A DNA stretch of 64,000 bases from Frigidibacter sp. ROC022 (GCF_024723735.1 NZ_JANQDU010000001.1:620001-684000), one strand, 5' to 3'. Counted from the first letter of the stretch, positions 38,857 to 47,793 are shown. Notes: generated by a model from the sequence alone, not told the origin. Numbers and translations: made by a program.

Positions 38857-40107
38857 ATGAAACTGCATCTGAAGACAGGCGTGATGGCGGCGGCGATGGC
38901 CCTGGGCCTGGGCGCCAGCGCGGCGCGCGCCGATGTCGAGATCGAATACTGGCAGTATTTCTTCGAGGCCCGTGTCGATGCGATGGACAAGCTGATCGAG
39001 AATTTCGAAGCGGCGAACCCCGGCATCACCGTCAAGATGACCCACTTCCCCTATGATGACTACCGCACCAAGGTCGCTGCCGCGATCCCGGCCGGCGAGG
39101 GGCCGGATGTGGTGCAGCTGTTCTACGGCTGGCTGAACGACTACGTCGATGCGGGTCTGATCCAGCCGCTGCCGACCGACATGTTCCCGCCCGAGAAGAT
39201 CGACGCAGAATTCTTCCCGATGGTCCAGGCAATGAAGCGCGACGGCCAGTACATGGCGCTGCCGACCGCGGTGCGGGCGCTGGCGCTGTTCTACAACAAG
39301 CGTCTGTTCGAGGAGGCCGGGATCACCACCCCGCCGGCGACGCTGGAAGAGCTGGTCGCCGATGCCAAGCTGATGACCAAGACCGACGGTGCCGGAAACA
39401 TCACCCAGGAAGGACTGACCTCGGGCATGACCGGGCAGGACCACCACTGGCTGCGCGAAGTGCTGTTCCGCCAGTTCGGCACCCCGCCGTACAACGAGGA
39501 CGGCTCGGTCGCCTATGACAACGAGGCCGGCGCCGCGGCGCTGCAATGGTATGTCGATCTGCAGGCCAAGGAGAAGGTGACCCAGAACACCTTCATGGAC
39601 GAGGCCCAGGCCGCGTTCAAGGCCGGCCGTGCCGGGATGCATATCGACGGCTCGTTCCGGATCGGGGCGCTGAAATCGACCCGGGGGCTTGACTGGGGCG
39701 TTGCCGAACTGCCTTCGGGCATGGGCGTCCAGTCGAACTACGCCAGCTACTGGGTGAACGCGATCTCGTCCAAGGCGGAAGGCGAAAAGCTGGAAGCGGC
39801 CGAGAAGTTCATGGCCTATATCACCTCGGACGAAGCGATGCAGATCTGGCTGGAAACGGTCGGCGAACTGCCGGCCAAGCCGACCGCGGCGCTGACCCCC
39901 GAGAACGAGGCCGACCCGGTCTATGGTCCCTTCGTCAGGGGGCTGTCCTATGCCCATGCGACGATCTTCGCCGATGAAAGCGGTCAGCGGAACGTGCTGG
40001 TTGACGCGGTGAACCGGATGTTGCTGGAAGGCCAGTCGGCGGCGGATGCGCTGCATCAGGCGGCGATGGAAGAGCAGGCGATCCTCGACAAGTACAACGC
40101 CAAGTAG
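38857..40107 (+). CDS. carbohydrate ABC transporter substrate-binding protein (family 1)
   Basis: 416 residues from the ATG at 38857, with GGGGAG seven bases upstream; the ATG at 38851 directly abuts that sequence. Signal peptide M-K-L-H-L-K-T-G-V-M-A-A-A-M-A-L-G-L-G-A-S-A-A-R-A. The mature protein has the family 1 (MalE-like) pattern, e.g. N-F-E-A-A-N-P-G-I-T-V, A-A-I-P-A-G-E-G-P-D-V-V and Y-N-K-R-L-F-E-E-A-G-I near residues 50-160. It binds the substrate in the periplasm and hands it to the two permeases downstream. Confidence 0.95.
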   Translation: MKLHLKTGVMAAAMALGLGASAARADVEIEYWQYFFEARVDAMDKLIENFEAANPGITVKMTHFPYDDYRTKVAAAIPAGEGPDVVQLFYGWLNDYVDAGLIQPLPTDMFPPEKIDAEFFPMVQAMKRDGQYMALPTAVRALALFYNKRLFEEAGITTPPATLEELVADAKLMTKTDGAGNITQEGLTSGMTGQDHHWLREVLFRQFGTPPYNEDGSVAYDNEAGAAALQWYVDLQAKEKVTQNTFMDEAQAAFKAGRAGMHIDGSFRIGALKSTRGLDWGVAELPSGMGVQSNYASYWVNAISSKAEGEKLEAAEKFMAYITSDEAMQIWLETVGELPAKPTAALTPENEADPVYGPFVRGLSYAHATIFADESGQRNVLVDAVNRMLLEGQSAADALHQAAMEEQAILDKYNAK

Positions 40108-40116
40108 GGGCGCCCC

Positions 40117-40144
40117 GGCCGCGCCGGCGCGATCCGGCGCGGCC
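40117..40144 (+). repeat. intercistronic hairpin 1 of the sugar ABC operon
   Basis: Perfect 11-bp inverted repeat GGCCGCGCCGG / CCGGCGCGGCC with loop CGCGAT, nine bases behind the binding-protein stop. No T-run, so it is not a plain intrinsic terminator. Confidence 0.7.
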
Positions 40145-40149
40145 CTCGC

Positions 40150-40205
40150 AGGGTGTGTGCTTGCACGCACCGTTCCCGCCGTCGGTGCGTGCCGGCACGC
40201 ACCCT
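40150..40205 (+). repeat. intercistronic hairpin 2, nested palindrome
   Basis: Two 23-base arms (40150-40172 and 40183-40205) are inverted copies with three mismatches, loop of 10 bases. The right arm contains GTGCGTGCCGGCACGCAC, itself a perfect 18-base palindrome. Together with hairpin 1 it fills the gap between binding protein and permease, the place where REP-like hairpins protect the mRNA of abundant binding proteins in other bacteria. Confidence 0.75.
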
Positions 40206-40232
40206 ACGCCCACCCGATTGGTTCCGCCCCGC

Positions 40233-41129
40233 ATGAGCGTCTTCCGCGATCCCACAATCGAACAGCGGCGCATCCGCTGGGCCTGGACCTTCCTGGCCCT
40301 GCCGATCGTCTTCTACGTCACCATCCGCTTCTGGCCGACCGCCGATGCCTTCGTGCTGTCGTTCCAGAAATGGAATCTGCTGAAGCCGCGTGAATGGGTC
40401 GGTTTCGACAACTATGTGACGCTCTGGAACGACCCGGTGTTCTGGAAGGTGTTCCGCAACACCTTCGTCTATCTGATCATCGGCACCCCGGTCAGCCTGG
40501 TCATCGCCTTCATCGTCGCCTGGCACCTGGACAAGGTCCGCTTCCTGCACGGCACGATCCGGGCACTTTATTTCCTGCCCTTCATGACCTCGGCCGTTGC
40601 CATGGCCTGGGTCTGGCGATGGTTCTATCAGCCGGTGCCGATCGGCCTGTTCAACAACATGCTGGCCAGCCTCGGCTTTTCGCAGGTCGCCTTTCTCAAC
40701 TCGACCTCCAACGCGCTGCCGGCGGTGCTGGCCCCGGCGATCTGGGCCGGGCTCGGCTTCCAGATCATCATCTTCATGGCCGGCCTGCGGGCGATCCCGG
40801 TCAGCTATTATGAAGCCGCCAAGATCGACGGCGTCTCGGGCCTGACCGTCCTGTGGGAGATCACCCTGCCGCTTCTGAAACCCACCATGGTCTTTCTGGT
40901 GGTGTTCTCCTCGATCGGCTTCCTGCGGATCTTCGACCAGGTCTTCAACATGACCACCAACGACCCCGGCGGGCCGCTGAACGCGACCAAGCCGCTGGTG
41001 CTGCTGATCTATCAGACCGCCTTCGGGGGCTCGTTCGAGATGGGATATGCCGCGGCGCAGACCGTGGTGCTGTTCCTGATCCTGCTGATCGTCTCGCTGA
41101 TCCAACTCCGCATTCTGAGGGACCGCTAG
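40233..41129 (+). CDS. sugar ABC transporter permease (MalF/UgpA type)
   Basis: 298 residues from the ATG at 40233; the frame opens earlier at 40155 inside hairpin 2. Six membrane helices and the coupling-helix EAA loop Y-Y-E-A-A-K-I-D-G-V-S-G-L-T-V-L-W-E-I-T (residues ~193-212). Partner of the next permease, whose ATG follows its stop directly. Confidence 0.95.
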   Translation: MSVFRDPTIEQRRIRWAWTFLALPIVFYVTIRFWPTADAFVLSFQKWNLLKPREWVGFDNYVTLWNDPVFWKVFRNTFVYLIIGTPVSLVIAFIVAWHLDKVRFLHGTIRALYFLPFMTSAVAMAWVWRWFYQPVPIGLFNNMLASLGFSQVAFLNSTSNALPAVLAPAIWAGLGFQIIIFMAGLRAIPVSYYEAAKIDGVSGLTVLWEITLPLLKPTMVFLVVFSSIGFLRIFDQVFNMTTNDPGGPLNATKPLVLLIYQTAFGGSFEMGYAAAQTVVLFLILLIVSLIQLRILRDR

Positions 41130-41999
41130 ATGGCCGTCATCGAAACTCCGATCGCCGACCGGGTCGTTGCCGCCCCGCCGCCGCGCCGGGCCAACTGGGG
41201 CCAGATGATCCGCTGGCTGCTGCTGTTCGCCGGCGGCATCGTCATGGTCGCGCCGTTGGCCTACATGCTTTCGGCCTCGATCAAGTATCCCTACGAGCTG
41301 TTCGACCTGAACCTGATCCCGAAGGAACCGACCTTCGACAACTACCGCGAGGTTCTGGGCGACAGCCGCTTTGCCCGCTGGTTTGGCAACTCGATCCTGA
41401 TCGCCACCTTGGTGACGATATCGAACCTCTTCTTCGACAGCCTGGTCGGCTACACGCTGTGCAAGTTCCGCTTTCCGGGCCGCTACATCGTCTTCATCGC
41501 CATTCTCTCGACCCTGATGATCCCGACCGAGATGCTGGTGATTCCCTGGTATGTGATGTCGTCGAAATTCGGCTGGATCGACAGCTACTGGGGCATCATG
41601 TTCCCCGGCATGATGACGGCCTTCGGCACCTTCCTGATGAAGCAATTCTTCGAGACGGTGCCGGACGACTTCCTGGAAGCGGCGCGGATCGACGGGCTGA
41701 ACGAGTTCCAGATATTCTGGCAGGTCGCGCTGCCGCTGGTCCGCCCGGCGCTGGCGGCGCTGGCGATCTTCGTCTTCCTCGGCAACTGGACCGCCTTCAT
41801 CTGGCCGCTGATCGTCACCAATTCGGTCGATATGTACACGCTGCCGGTCGGGCTGAAGTCCTTCGCGGTCGAGCAGTCGGTGGACTGGGAAATGGTCATG
41901 ACCGGCGCCGCCGTGGCGACCCTGCCGACGCTGATCGTGTTCCTGATCTTCCAGCGTTTCATCATCCGCGGCGTGGTCATGGCGGGGCTGAAGGGATGA
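41130..41999 (+). CDS. sugar ABC transporter permease (MalG/UgpE type)
   Basis: 289 residues, six membrane helices, EAA loop F-L-E-A-A-R-I-D-G-L-N-E-F-Q-I-F-W-Q (residues ~180-197). It starts at the base after the first permease's stop, and its own stop overlaps the lyase start (ATGA), so lyase and importer are translated as one unit. Confidence 0.95.
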   Translation: MAVIETPIADRVVAAPPPRRANWGQMIRWLLLFAGGIVMVAPLAYMLSASIKYPYELFDLNLIPKEPTFDNYREVLGDSRFARWFGNSILIATLVTISNLFFDSLVGYTLCKFRFPGRYIVFIAILSTLMIPTEMLVIPWYVMSSKFGWIDSYWGIMFPGMMTAFGTFLMKQFFETVPDDFLEAARIDGLNEFQIFWQVALPLVRPALAALAIFVFLGNWTAFIWPLIVTNSVDMYTLPVGLKSFAVEQSVDWEMVMTGAAVATLPTLIVFLIFQRFIIRGVVMAGLKG

Positions 42000-43483
42000 T
42001 CGACATCGAAAGCTTCCCGCATCCGGTCTATCGCGACACGGTTCTGGCGCCGCTGTTCGACGGGGTGAAGGCGCATTATGCCCGCCACATGATGGCGCTG
42101 CATCAGGCGCATCTGGTGATGCTGGTCGAGACCGGTATCCTCACGCCCGGCCAGGGAGCCGATATTGCCCGTGCTCTCAAGGCGATAGAGGCGGAAGTTG
42201 ATGTGGAATCGCTGGCCTACACCGGCGAGCACGAGGACTATTTCTTCCTGGTGGAAGCCGAGCTGAAACAGCGCCTTGGTGCCGATCTGGGCGGCATGTT
42301 GCACACCGCGCGGTCACGCAACGACATGGACCATACCCTGTTCAAGATGGACCTGCGGGAACGCGCCGACGCCATGACGGCCGAGCTGATCGCGCTGGCG
42401 CAGGCGATGCTGGCCAAGGCAAGGGCCGAGCGTGATACGCTGATCGTCGCCTATACCCACGGCCAGCCGGCACAGCCCTCGACCTTCGGGCATTACCTCG
42501 CGGCGGCGCTCGAAGTGCTGATCTCGGACATCGCCCGGCTGCTCGATGCCCGCAAGGCGCTGGATCTCTGTCCGATGGGGGCGGCGGCCATCACCACCAC
42601 CGGCTTTCCCATCGACCGCGACCGGGTGGCGCAGCTGCTGGGCTTCACCGGGCCGAAGCGCAATTCCTACGGCTGCATCGCCAGCATTGACTACGTTACC
42701 GGGCTCTATTCGGCGCTGAAGCTTCCGTTCCTGCATCTCGGTCGGCTGGTCCAGGACTTCCAGTTCTGGACCGCCTTCGAGGTCGGCCAGCTGCATGTGC
42801 CGGGCAGCCTCGTGCAGATCAGCTCGATCATGCCGCAAAAGCGCAACCCGGTGCCGATCGAACATCTGCGTCACCTGATGAGCGTCACCTGCGGCCATGC
42901 CGACACCATCGTCGGCACCATGCACAACACGCCCTTCACCGACATGAACGACAGCGAGGGCGAGGTGCAGCAGGCCGGCCATGCCGCCTTTGCCAGCGGC
43001 TCTCGCGCGGCGCGGCTGCTGACGGCGCTGGTCGGCGCGGTCAGCATCAATGCCGAACGGGTCCGCGCCACCTCGGACGCCGCCTGCATCACGATCACCG
43101 AACTGGCCGACACGCTGGTGCGCCAGGACGGGCTGTCCTTCCGCCAGGCGCATCACGTCGCCGCCGCGACCGCCCGGGCTGTCATTGCCGAGAAAACCAA
43201 TCTGGACCAAGGCTTTGCGGCCTTTTCTTCAGCCTTCGAAGAGGAATGCGGCCGGCCCAGCTCTCTGGATGAGGCGGGTTTCCGTCAGGCCGTCTCGCCA
43301 GAGGTCTTCATCGCCCGCCGCGACCGCTTCGGCGGTCCGGCCCCCAAGGCGCTCGACGCCGGTTTCGCCGCCTATGGCGGCCAGATCGACGCCCTTGCCG
43401 CGACCCTGGCCGAGGGCAGAGGCCGCATCGACACCGCGACCCGGGCCCGCCTGGCCGCCTTTACCAAACTGCAGGAGGTCTGA
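41996..43483 (+). CDS. argininosuccinate-lyase-like C-N lyase
   Basis: 495 residues of the aspartase/fumarase superfamily, ArgH branch: M-L-H-T-A-R-S-R-N-D-M-D (residues ~101-112), T-H-G-Q-P-A-Q-P-S-T (residues ~156-165) and the mobile catalytic loop S-S-I-M-P-Q-K-R-N-P (residues ~277-286) with the serine base. The family splits a C-N bond and releases fumarate. True ArgH makes arginine; this copy sits inside a sugar importer operon, between permease and ATPase, so a catabolic substrate is likelier. Known ArgH-like catabolic enzymes include ethylenediamine-disuccinate lyase. The family's usual T-G-R-S-R-N-D is T-A-R-S-R-N-D here. Confidence 0.85.
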   Translation: MIDIESFPHPVYRDTVLAPLFDGVKAHYARHMMALHQAHLVMLVETGILTPGQGADIARALKAIEAEVDVESLAYTGEHEDYFFLVEAELKQRLGADLGGMLHTARSRNDMDHTLFKMDLRERADAMTAELIALAQAMLAKARAERDTLIVAYTHGQPAQPSTFGHYLAAALEVLISDIARLLDARKALDLCPMGAAAITTTGFPIDRDRVAQLLGFTGPKRNSYGCIASIDYVTGLYSALKLPFLHLGRLVQDFQFWTAFEVGQLHVPGSLVQISSIMPQKRNPVPIEHLRHLMSVTCGHADTIVGTMHNTPFTDMNDSEGEVQQAGHAAFASGSRAARLLTALVGAVSINAERVRATSDAACITITELADTLVRQDGLSFRQAHHVAAATARAVIAEKTNLDQGFAAFSSAFEEECGRPSSLDEAGFRQAVSPEVFIARRDRFGGPAPKALDAGFAAYGGQIDALAATLAEGRGRIDTATRARLAAFTKLQEV

Positions 43484-44523
43484 TGGCCACCGTCTCGCTC
43501 AACAAGCTCACCAAGCGCTACGGCAAGACCGAGGTGCTGCATGGCATCGATCTCGACATTGCCGATGGGGAATTCGTGGTTCTGGTCGGGCCTTCGGGCT
43601 GCGGCAAATCCACCACGCTGCGGATGATCGCCGGGCTCGAGGATGTCTCTGACGGCACCGTGGAAATCGGTGGCAGGGTGGTCAACCGGGTCGAGCCGAA
43701 GGACCGCGACATCGCCATGGTGTTCCAGAACTATGCGATCTACCCGCATATGTCGGTGCGGCGGAACATCGGCTTCGGGCTGAAGACCGCGAAGATATCC
43801 AAGGAAGAGAAGGCGAAGCGGATCGAGGCAACCGCCGAGACGCTGGGCATGACCCAGTATCTCGACCGCAAGCCCTCGGCCCTGTCCGGCGGTCAGCGGC
43901 AGCGGGTGGCGATCGGCCGGGCCATGGTCCGCCAGCCCTCGGTGTTCCTGTTCGACGAACCGCTGTCGAACCTGGACGCGCAGCTGCGCACCCAGACCCG
44001 GATCGAGATCAAGAAACTTCACCAACGTCTTGGAACAACGGTGATTTTCGTGACTCATGATCAGGTCGAGGCGATGACGCTGGCGGATCGGATCGTGATC
44101 ATGAAGGACGGCGCGATCATGCAGATCGGCACCCCGTCCGAGGTCTACCATTCTCCGGCCAACACCTTCGTCGCGCGTTTCATCGGCGCGCCGTCGATGA
44201 ACCTGCTGCCGGCCAGCGGCGACGGCAGCAACCTGCGGCTGGCCTCGGGCGCCGCGATTCCCGGCAGCGCCCGGGGCGATGTCCTGGTCGGCATCCGGCC
44301 GGAAGACCTGCATCCCGGCGATCCCGCCAGCGCGCCGATGCAGGGCAAGGTGATCCTGGCCGAGCCGCTGGGCGCCGAGACGCTGCTCTATGTCGATGTG
44401 GCGGGGGCCGAGGTGATCGCCTCGGGCCCGGGTCAGGGGGCGCCGGGCCCGGGCGACGTGATCGGCCTGTCGCCGGTGACGCTGCATATCTTCGACGCCG
44501 AGACCGGCACGGCGATCCGGTGA
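43483..44523 (+). CDS. sugar ABC transporter ATP-binding protein (UgpC/MsmK type)
   Basis: 346 residues. Walker A G-P-S-G-C-G-K-S-T (residues 37-45), Q-loop M-V-F-Q-N-Y-A, signature L-S-G-G-Q-R-Q-R (residues ~135-142), Walker B V-F-L-F-D-E-P, H-loop V-T-H-D-Q. A C-terminal TOBE domain (residues ~240-346) carries R-P-E-D-L-H. The ATG overlaps the lyase TGA. It energises the importer formed by the two permeases above. Confidence 0.96.
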   Translation: MATVSLNKLTKRYGKTEVLHGIDLDIADGEFVVLVGPSGCGKSTTLRMIAGLEDVSDGTVEIGGRVVNRVEPKDRDIAMVFQNYAIYPHMSVRRNIGFGLKTAKISKEEKAKRIEATAETLGMTQYLDRKPSALSGGQRQRVAIGRAMVRQPSVFLFDEPLSNLDAQLRTQTRIEIKKLHQRLGTTVIFVTHDQVEAMTLADRIVIMKDGAIMQIGTPSEVYHSPANTFVARFIGAPSMNLLPASGDGSNLRLASGAAIPGSARGDVLVGIRPEDLHPGDPASAPMQGKVILAEPLGAETLLYVDVAGAEVIASGPGQGAPGPGDVIGLSPVTLHIFDAETGTAIR

Positions 44524-45419
44524 GTCTCGATCTGGTCGCAATCGGTCGCGTCTATGCCGATCTGGTGTTCACCGGACTGGACGGGACGCCGCAGCCGGGC
44601 CACGAGGTCTTTGCCCGGCGGCTCGACATCGTGCCCGGCGGCGGTCCCTTCATCACCGCCAGCTATGCCGCGGCACTGGGCCTGCGCGCCGCGCTCTGGG
44701 GCGTTGCTCCGGCGGCGCCCTTCGAGGCCTGCGTCATGGCCGGGGTGTCGCGCAACCGGATCATCGGGCTGCTGGAATCGCCGCCGCCCGGTACCGAACC
44801 GCAGATCACCGCGGCGCTGGTCCAGGGCGGCGACAGGGCCTTCGTCACCCGCCGCACCGGACCCTTGCTGCCGCAGGGCGCTTTGCCCGAGGCGCGGCAT
44901 CTGCATATCGGCGAGATGACCTCGGCGCTGGAGGCCCCGGGCCTGATCGCCACGGCGCGGCAGCGGGGGATGACCGTCTCGCTCGACTGCGGCTGGGACG
45001 CGGCGATGTTTGCCGATCCGCGCCTGGCCGAGACCGTGGCCTCGGTTGATCTCTTCCTGCCCAATGACGAGGAAATCGCGGCGCTGCATGGGGCCGGGGT
45101 CGCCCTGCGGCCGAGGCAGGCCCTGGTGATCAAGCGGGGCGCCGGGGGCGCGCGGGCGATCCTTACTGCCTCGGGGGAGGAGCTGTCGGCCCCGGCCCGC
45201 GAGACGACGGTGCTGGACACCACCGGCGCCGGCGATGCGTTCAATGCCGGTTTCCTGGCGGGCTGGCTGGGCGGCCGTGATCCGCTGGCCTGTCTGGAAC
45301 TGGGCAATGCCTGCGGCGCGCTGGCGGTGGCGCGGATCGGCGGCGCCGAGGGGCTGGGCGACCTGCGCGGGCTGGTGGAAGGCGGGACGGCATCGGCCGA
45401 GGCCGGGCAGATCCGCTAG
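44520..45419 (+). CDS. PfkB-family carbohydrate kinase
   Basis: 299 residues from a GTG start that overlaps the ATPase gene by four bases. Ribokinase-fold motifs: N-terminal G-R-V-Y-A-D-L and the substrate-site P-G-G-G-P-F-I-T-A-S-Y (residues ~39-49), and the C-terminal catalytic D-T-T-G-A-G-D-A-F-N-A-G-F (residues ~231-243) with its aspartate base. It would phosphorylate the sugar released after uptake. It is the last gene of the operon and converges on an enolase-superfamily gene with 20 bases between. Confidence 0.92.
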   Translation: MSLDLVAIGRVYADLVFTGLDGTPQPGHEVFARRLDIVPGGGPFITASYAAALGLRAALWGVAPAAPFEACVMAGVSRNRIIGLLESPPPGTEPQITAALVQGGDRAFVTRRTGPLLPQGALPEARHLHIGEMTSALEAPGLIATARQRGMTVSLDCGWDAAMFADPRLAETVASVDLFLPNDEEIAALHGAGVALRPRQALVIKRGAGGARAILTASGEELSAPARETTVLDTTGAGDAFNAGFLAGWLGGRDPLACLELGNACGALAVARIGGAEGLGDLRGLVEGGTASAEAGQIR

Positions 45420-45439
45420 GGAACTTCAACTTTGTCCCC

Positions 45440-46546
45440 TTATGAACTGATTTCGCTGCATTTGTAGCGTGCCTTGTCCAGCCAGTCCGGGTTGATTTCG
45501 ACCCCCCATCCGGGGCTGTCCGGCACCGTCACATGGCCGTCCTCGACCCGGAACGGATTGCCCAGGAACAGGCCCTCCTGCCAGGGGTAGTAATCCGGCC
45601 CTTCGATCGACAGTTCCAGATATTTCCCGGCATTCGGCAGGCTGGGCAGCAGATGCATGGTGCAGATCGTGACCAGCGACAGGTTGGCGCTGTGCGGCGT
45701 CACCGGCAGGCCGGCCGCCGCCGCCATCCGGCAGACCTCGAGCGTCCGCGATATCCCGCCCAGATACATCACGTCCGGCTGCACGATATCCACCGCGCGC
45801 ATGCCGATCATCGTCTTCCAGGCGGAGAGCTCGCAATCCTGCTCGCCGCCGGTCACGTCGATGTCGAGCGCATCGGCGACCGCCCTGGTCATCTCGAATT
45901 CCCAATAGGGGCAGGGTTCCTCGTAATGGCCGATCCCGTTGGCTTCCAGCATCCGCCCGACCTCGATCGCGCGGGCGACCGAGAAACCCGAATTGGCATC
46001 GACCAGTTTCTCAACATCGTCTCCCAAAGCTTTGGAAACCAATGGAATGATCTCTTCTGTCCGGCCCGGCCATTCGTCGCGGTCGCGGCCGCATTCGGCG
46101 CCGATCCGCCATTTGAAGGCGGTGAACCCATGTGCATCGCGCAGGGCGCAAAGCCGGTCGGCCTCGGCCTGCGGGGTGATGTCGCGCTTCATCGACGAGG
46201 CATAGGCCCGCAACCTGCCCGGCCGGCCGCCCAGAAGCGCCACCACAGGTTGCCCGGCGACCTTTCCCTTCAGGTCCCAGAGCGCGGTGTCCAGCCCAGC
46301 GGTGGCGCGGCGCAGGTAGGAGCCGGGATACTTGTGCTCGGCCTCGTTGATCCGCAGCAGCGTCTCGGACCAGTCCCCGGACGGGGTGCCCAGAGCATGC
46401 GGCGCCACCTGGCGGTGGAAGATCTCGCAGGTGATATCGGCGTTGTAGGTCGAGACCTGGCCCCAGCCCTGCCGCCCGGCGGAATCGGTTACCCGGGTGA
46501 ACCCCACGTATTCGGTGCTGAAACTTTCCAGCTTGACGATCTTCAT
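45440..46546 (-). CDS. mandelate racemase/muconate lactonizing enzyme family protein
   Basis: 368 residues from the ATG at 46546 (CAGGAG five bases upstream). Enolase-superfamily barrel: F-K-W-R (K-x-R where mandelate racemases have K-x-K), metal ligands in L-V-D-A-N-S-G, Y-E-E-P-C-P and G-G-E-Q-D, then Q-P-D-V-M-Y-L-G-G and the histidine of V-T-P-H-S-A-N, the Asp-His dyad of the MR subgroup. It is most likely an acid-sugar dehydratase or an epimerase; substrate not deducible. Faces the ABC operon at 46732 and is next to the PfkB kinase on the other side. Confidence 0.88.
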   Translation of the reverse strand: MKIVKLESFSTEYVGFTRVTDSAGRQGWGQVSTYNADITCEIFHRQVAPHALGTPSGDWSETLLRINEAEHKYPGSYLRRATAGLDTALWDLKGKVAGQPVVALLGGRPGRLRAYASSMKRDITPQAEADRLCALRDAHGFTAFKWRIGAECGRDRDEWPGRTEEIIPLVSKALGDDVEKLVDANSGFSVARAIEVGRMLEANGIGHYEEPCPYWEFEMTRAVADALDIDVTGGEQDCELSAWKTMIGMRAVDIVQPDVMYLGGISRTLEVCRMAAAAGLPVTPHSANLSLVTICTMHLLPSLPNAGKYLELSIEGPDYYPWQEGLFLGNPFRVEDGHVTVPDSPGWGVEINPDWLDKARYKCSEISS

Positions 46547-46731
46547 ACCTGCTCCTGTCCGGCCCCGTGCCACAGTGCTCGGACAGAACCCGCGGCAGTG
46601 CAAGGGCATAGGCGCGGCGAGATTCCCGGAGACTCCGTTACAATTGCCGCGCTAGACTGGGTCGAACCCCGGCACGGCCGCGGGATTTACCGACCGCCCG
46701 GCCGCCGGGCGCATGACCCAGGGAGTGGACT
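46547..46731 (+). promoter_or_regulatory. divergent promoter region, enolase-family gene / potD-like operon
   Basis: 185 bases without a gene between two divergent starts. TAGACT near 46650 could be a -10 box for the rightward operon but no matching -35 box is clear. GGGAGT precedes the ATG at 46732. No operator-like palindrome stands out apart from GC-rich ones. Confidence 0.3.
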
Positions 46732-47793
46732 ATGAAACTGACGCTGAAACTGACCGCCGCCGCCTCGGCGCTGGCGCTGATCGCCGGCGCGGCCCAGGCC
46801 GAGACCCTGCGCCTGCTGACCTGGGGCGGCTACGCCCCCGACGCGGTGATCGACGCTTTCGAGGCCGAGACCGGCATCGAGGTGGAAGTCACCCTGTCGA
46901 ACAACGAGGACATGATCTCGAAGCTGCGCGCCACCGGTGGTGCCGGCTTTGACCTGGCCCAGCCGTCGCAGGACCGGATTCTCGGCCCGCAGATGGAATT
47001 CGGCATCTACAAGCCGCTGGACCAGTCGAAACTGGACAAGGCTCTCTGGGTCGGCGATCTCTATGACGCCTCGATCAAGAGCACCACGGTGGATGGCCAG
47101 GCCTATGGCGTGGCGCATATCTGGGGCTCGTCGGGCTTTGCGATGGACCGCAGCCGGGGCGAGGGGATCAAGACCTGGGTCGATCTCTGCAAGCCGGAAT
47201 ATGCCGGCAGGATCTCGATGCGGCTCAAGCGGACGGCGCTTCTGGGCATGTCCTTCGGTCTCGGCGACGATCCCTTTGCCGCCTATGACGATCCCGTCAA
47301 ATATGAAGAGCTGATGAAGAAGGCCGCCGCCAAGCTGGCCGAATGCAAGCCGAACGTGAAGGCCTATTGGTCCGGGTCGGACGATCTGCTGGCGATGATG
47401 CGCTCGGGCGAGGTGATCGCCGCCGAGGCCTGGGACGCGACCGGCTTCAAGCTCTATGGCGAGGACACCAAGTTCAACTTCGTCGCCCCCGAGACCGGCG
47501 CGCTCGGCTGGATCGACACGTTCGCGCTGCCCGCCAAGGGCGAGGCCGACGATGCCGCCTATGCCTGGATCAACTTCGTGATGCGGCCCGAGATCGCGGC
47601 CCAGATCATCGAGGCCTCGGGGGCGTTCTCGGCCTCGAAAGGCAGCGACGAACTGGTCAGCCCGGTGATGAAGGCCGCCTATCAGGAAGCCTTCACCCCG
47701 GACGTGATCGCCAACATCAAATGGTTCCCGCCGGTGCCCGCCGGTCTGGAAGATATCGAGGGCCGGCTGCTGGACGAAGTGGCGGCGAAGTGA
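46732..47793 (+). CDS. polyamine-type ABC transporter substrate-binding protein
   Basis: 353 residues with signal peptide (M-K-L-T-L-K-L-T-A-A-A-S-A-L-A-L-I-A-G-A-A-Q-A). Mature start E-T-L-R-L-L-T-W-G-G-Y-A-P-D is that of PotD/PotF-like proteins, which open with L-x-x-x-N-W-x-x-Y. V-A-H-I-W-G-S-S-G-F-A and E-A-W-D-A-T-G-F-K follow. The ligand may be a polyamine, choline-like amine or amino acid derivative; the oxidoreductase at the operon end argues for a hydroxylated compound. Confidence 0.9.
   Translation: MKLTLKLTAAASALALIAGAAQAETLRLLTWGGYAPDAVIDAFEAETGIEVEVTLSNNEDMISKLRATGGAGFDLAQPSQDRILGPQMEFGIYKPLDQSKLDKALWVGDLYDASIKSTTVDGQAYGVAHIWGSSGFAMDRSRGEGIKTWVDLCKPEYAGRISMRLKRTALLGMSFGLGDDPFAAYDDPVKYEELMKKAAAKLAECKPNVKAYWSGSDDLLAMMRSGEVIAAEAWDATGFKLYGEDTKFNFVAPETGALGWIDTFALPAKGEADDAAYAWINFVMRPEIAAQIIEASGAFSASKGSDELVSPVMKAAYQEAFTPDVIANIKWFPPVPAGLEDIEGRLLDEVAAK

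Noticed and set aside
41996-43483. Naming the lyase argH (arginine synthesis)
   Set aside because: Family motifs fit, but the gene lies inside a sugar importer operon and differs in the substrate loop, so the gene symbol is not supported.
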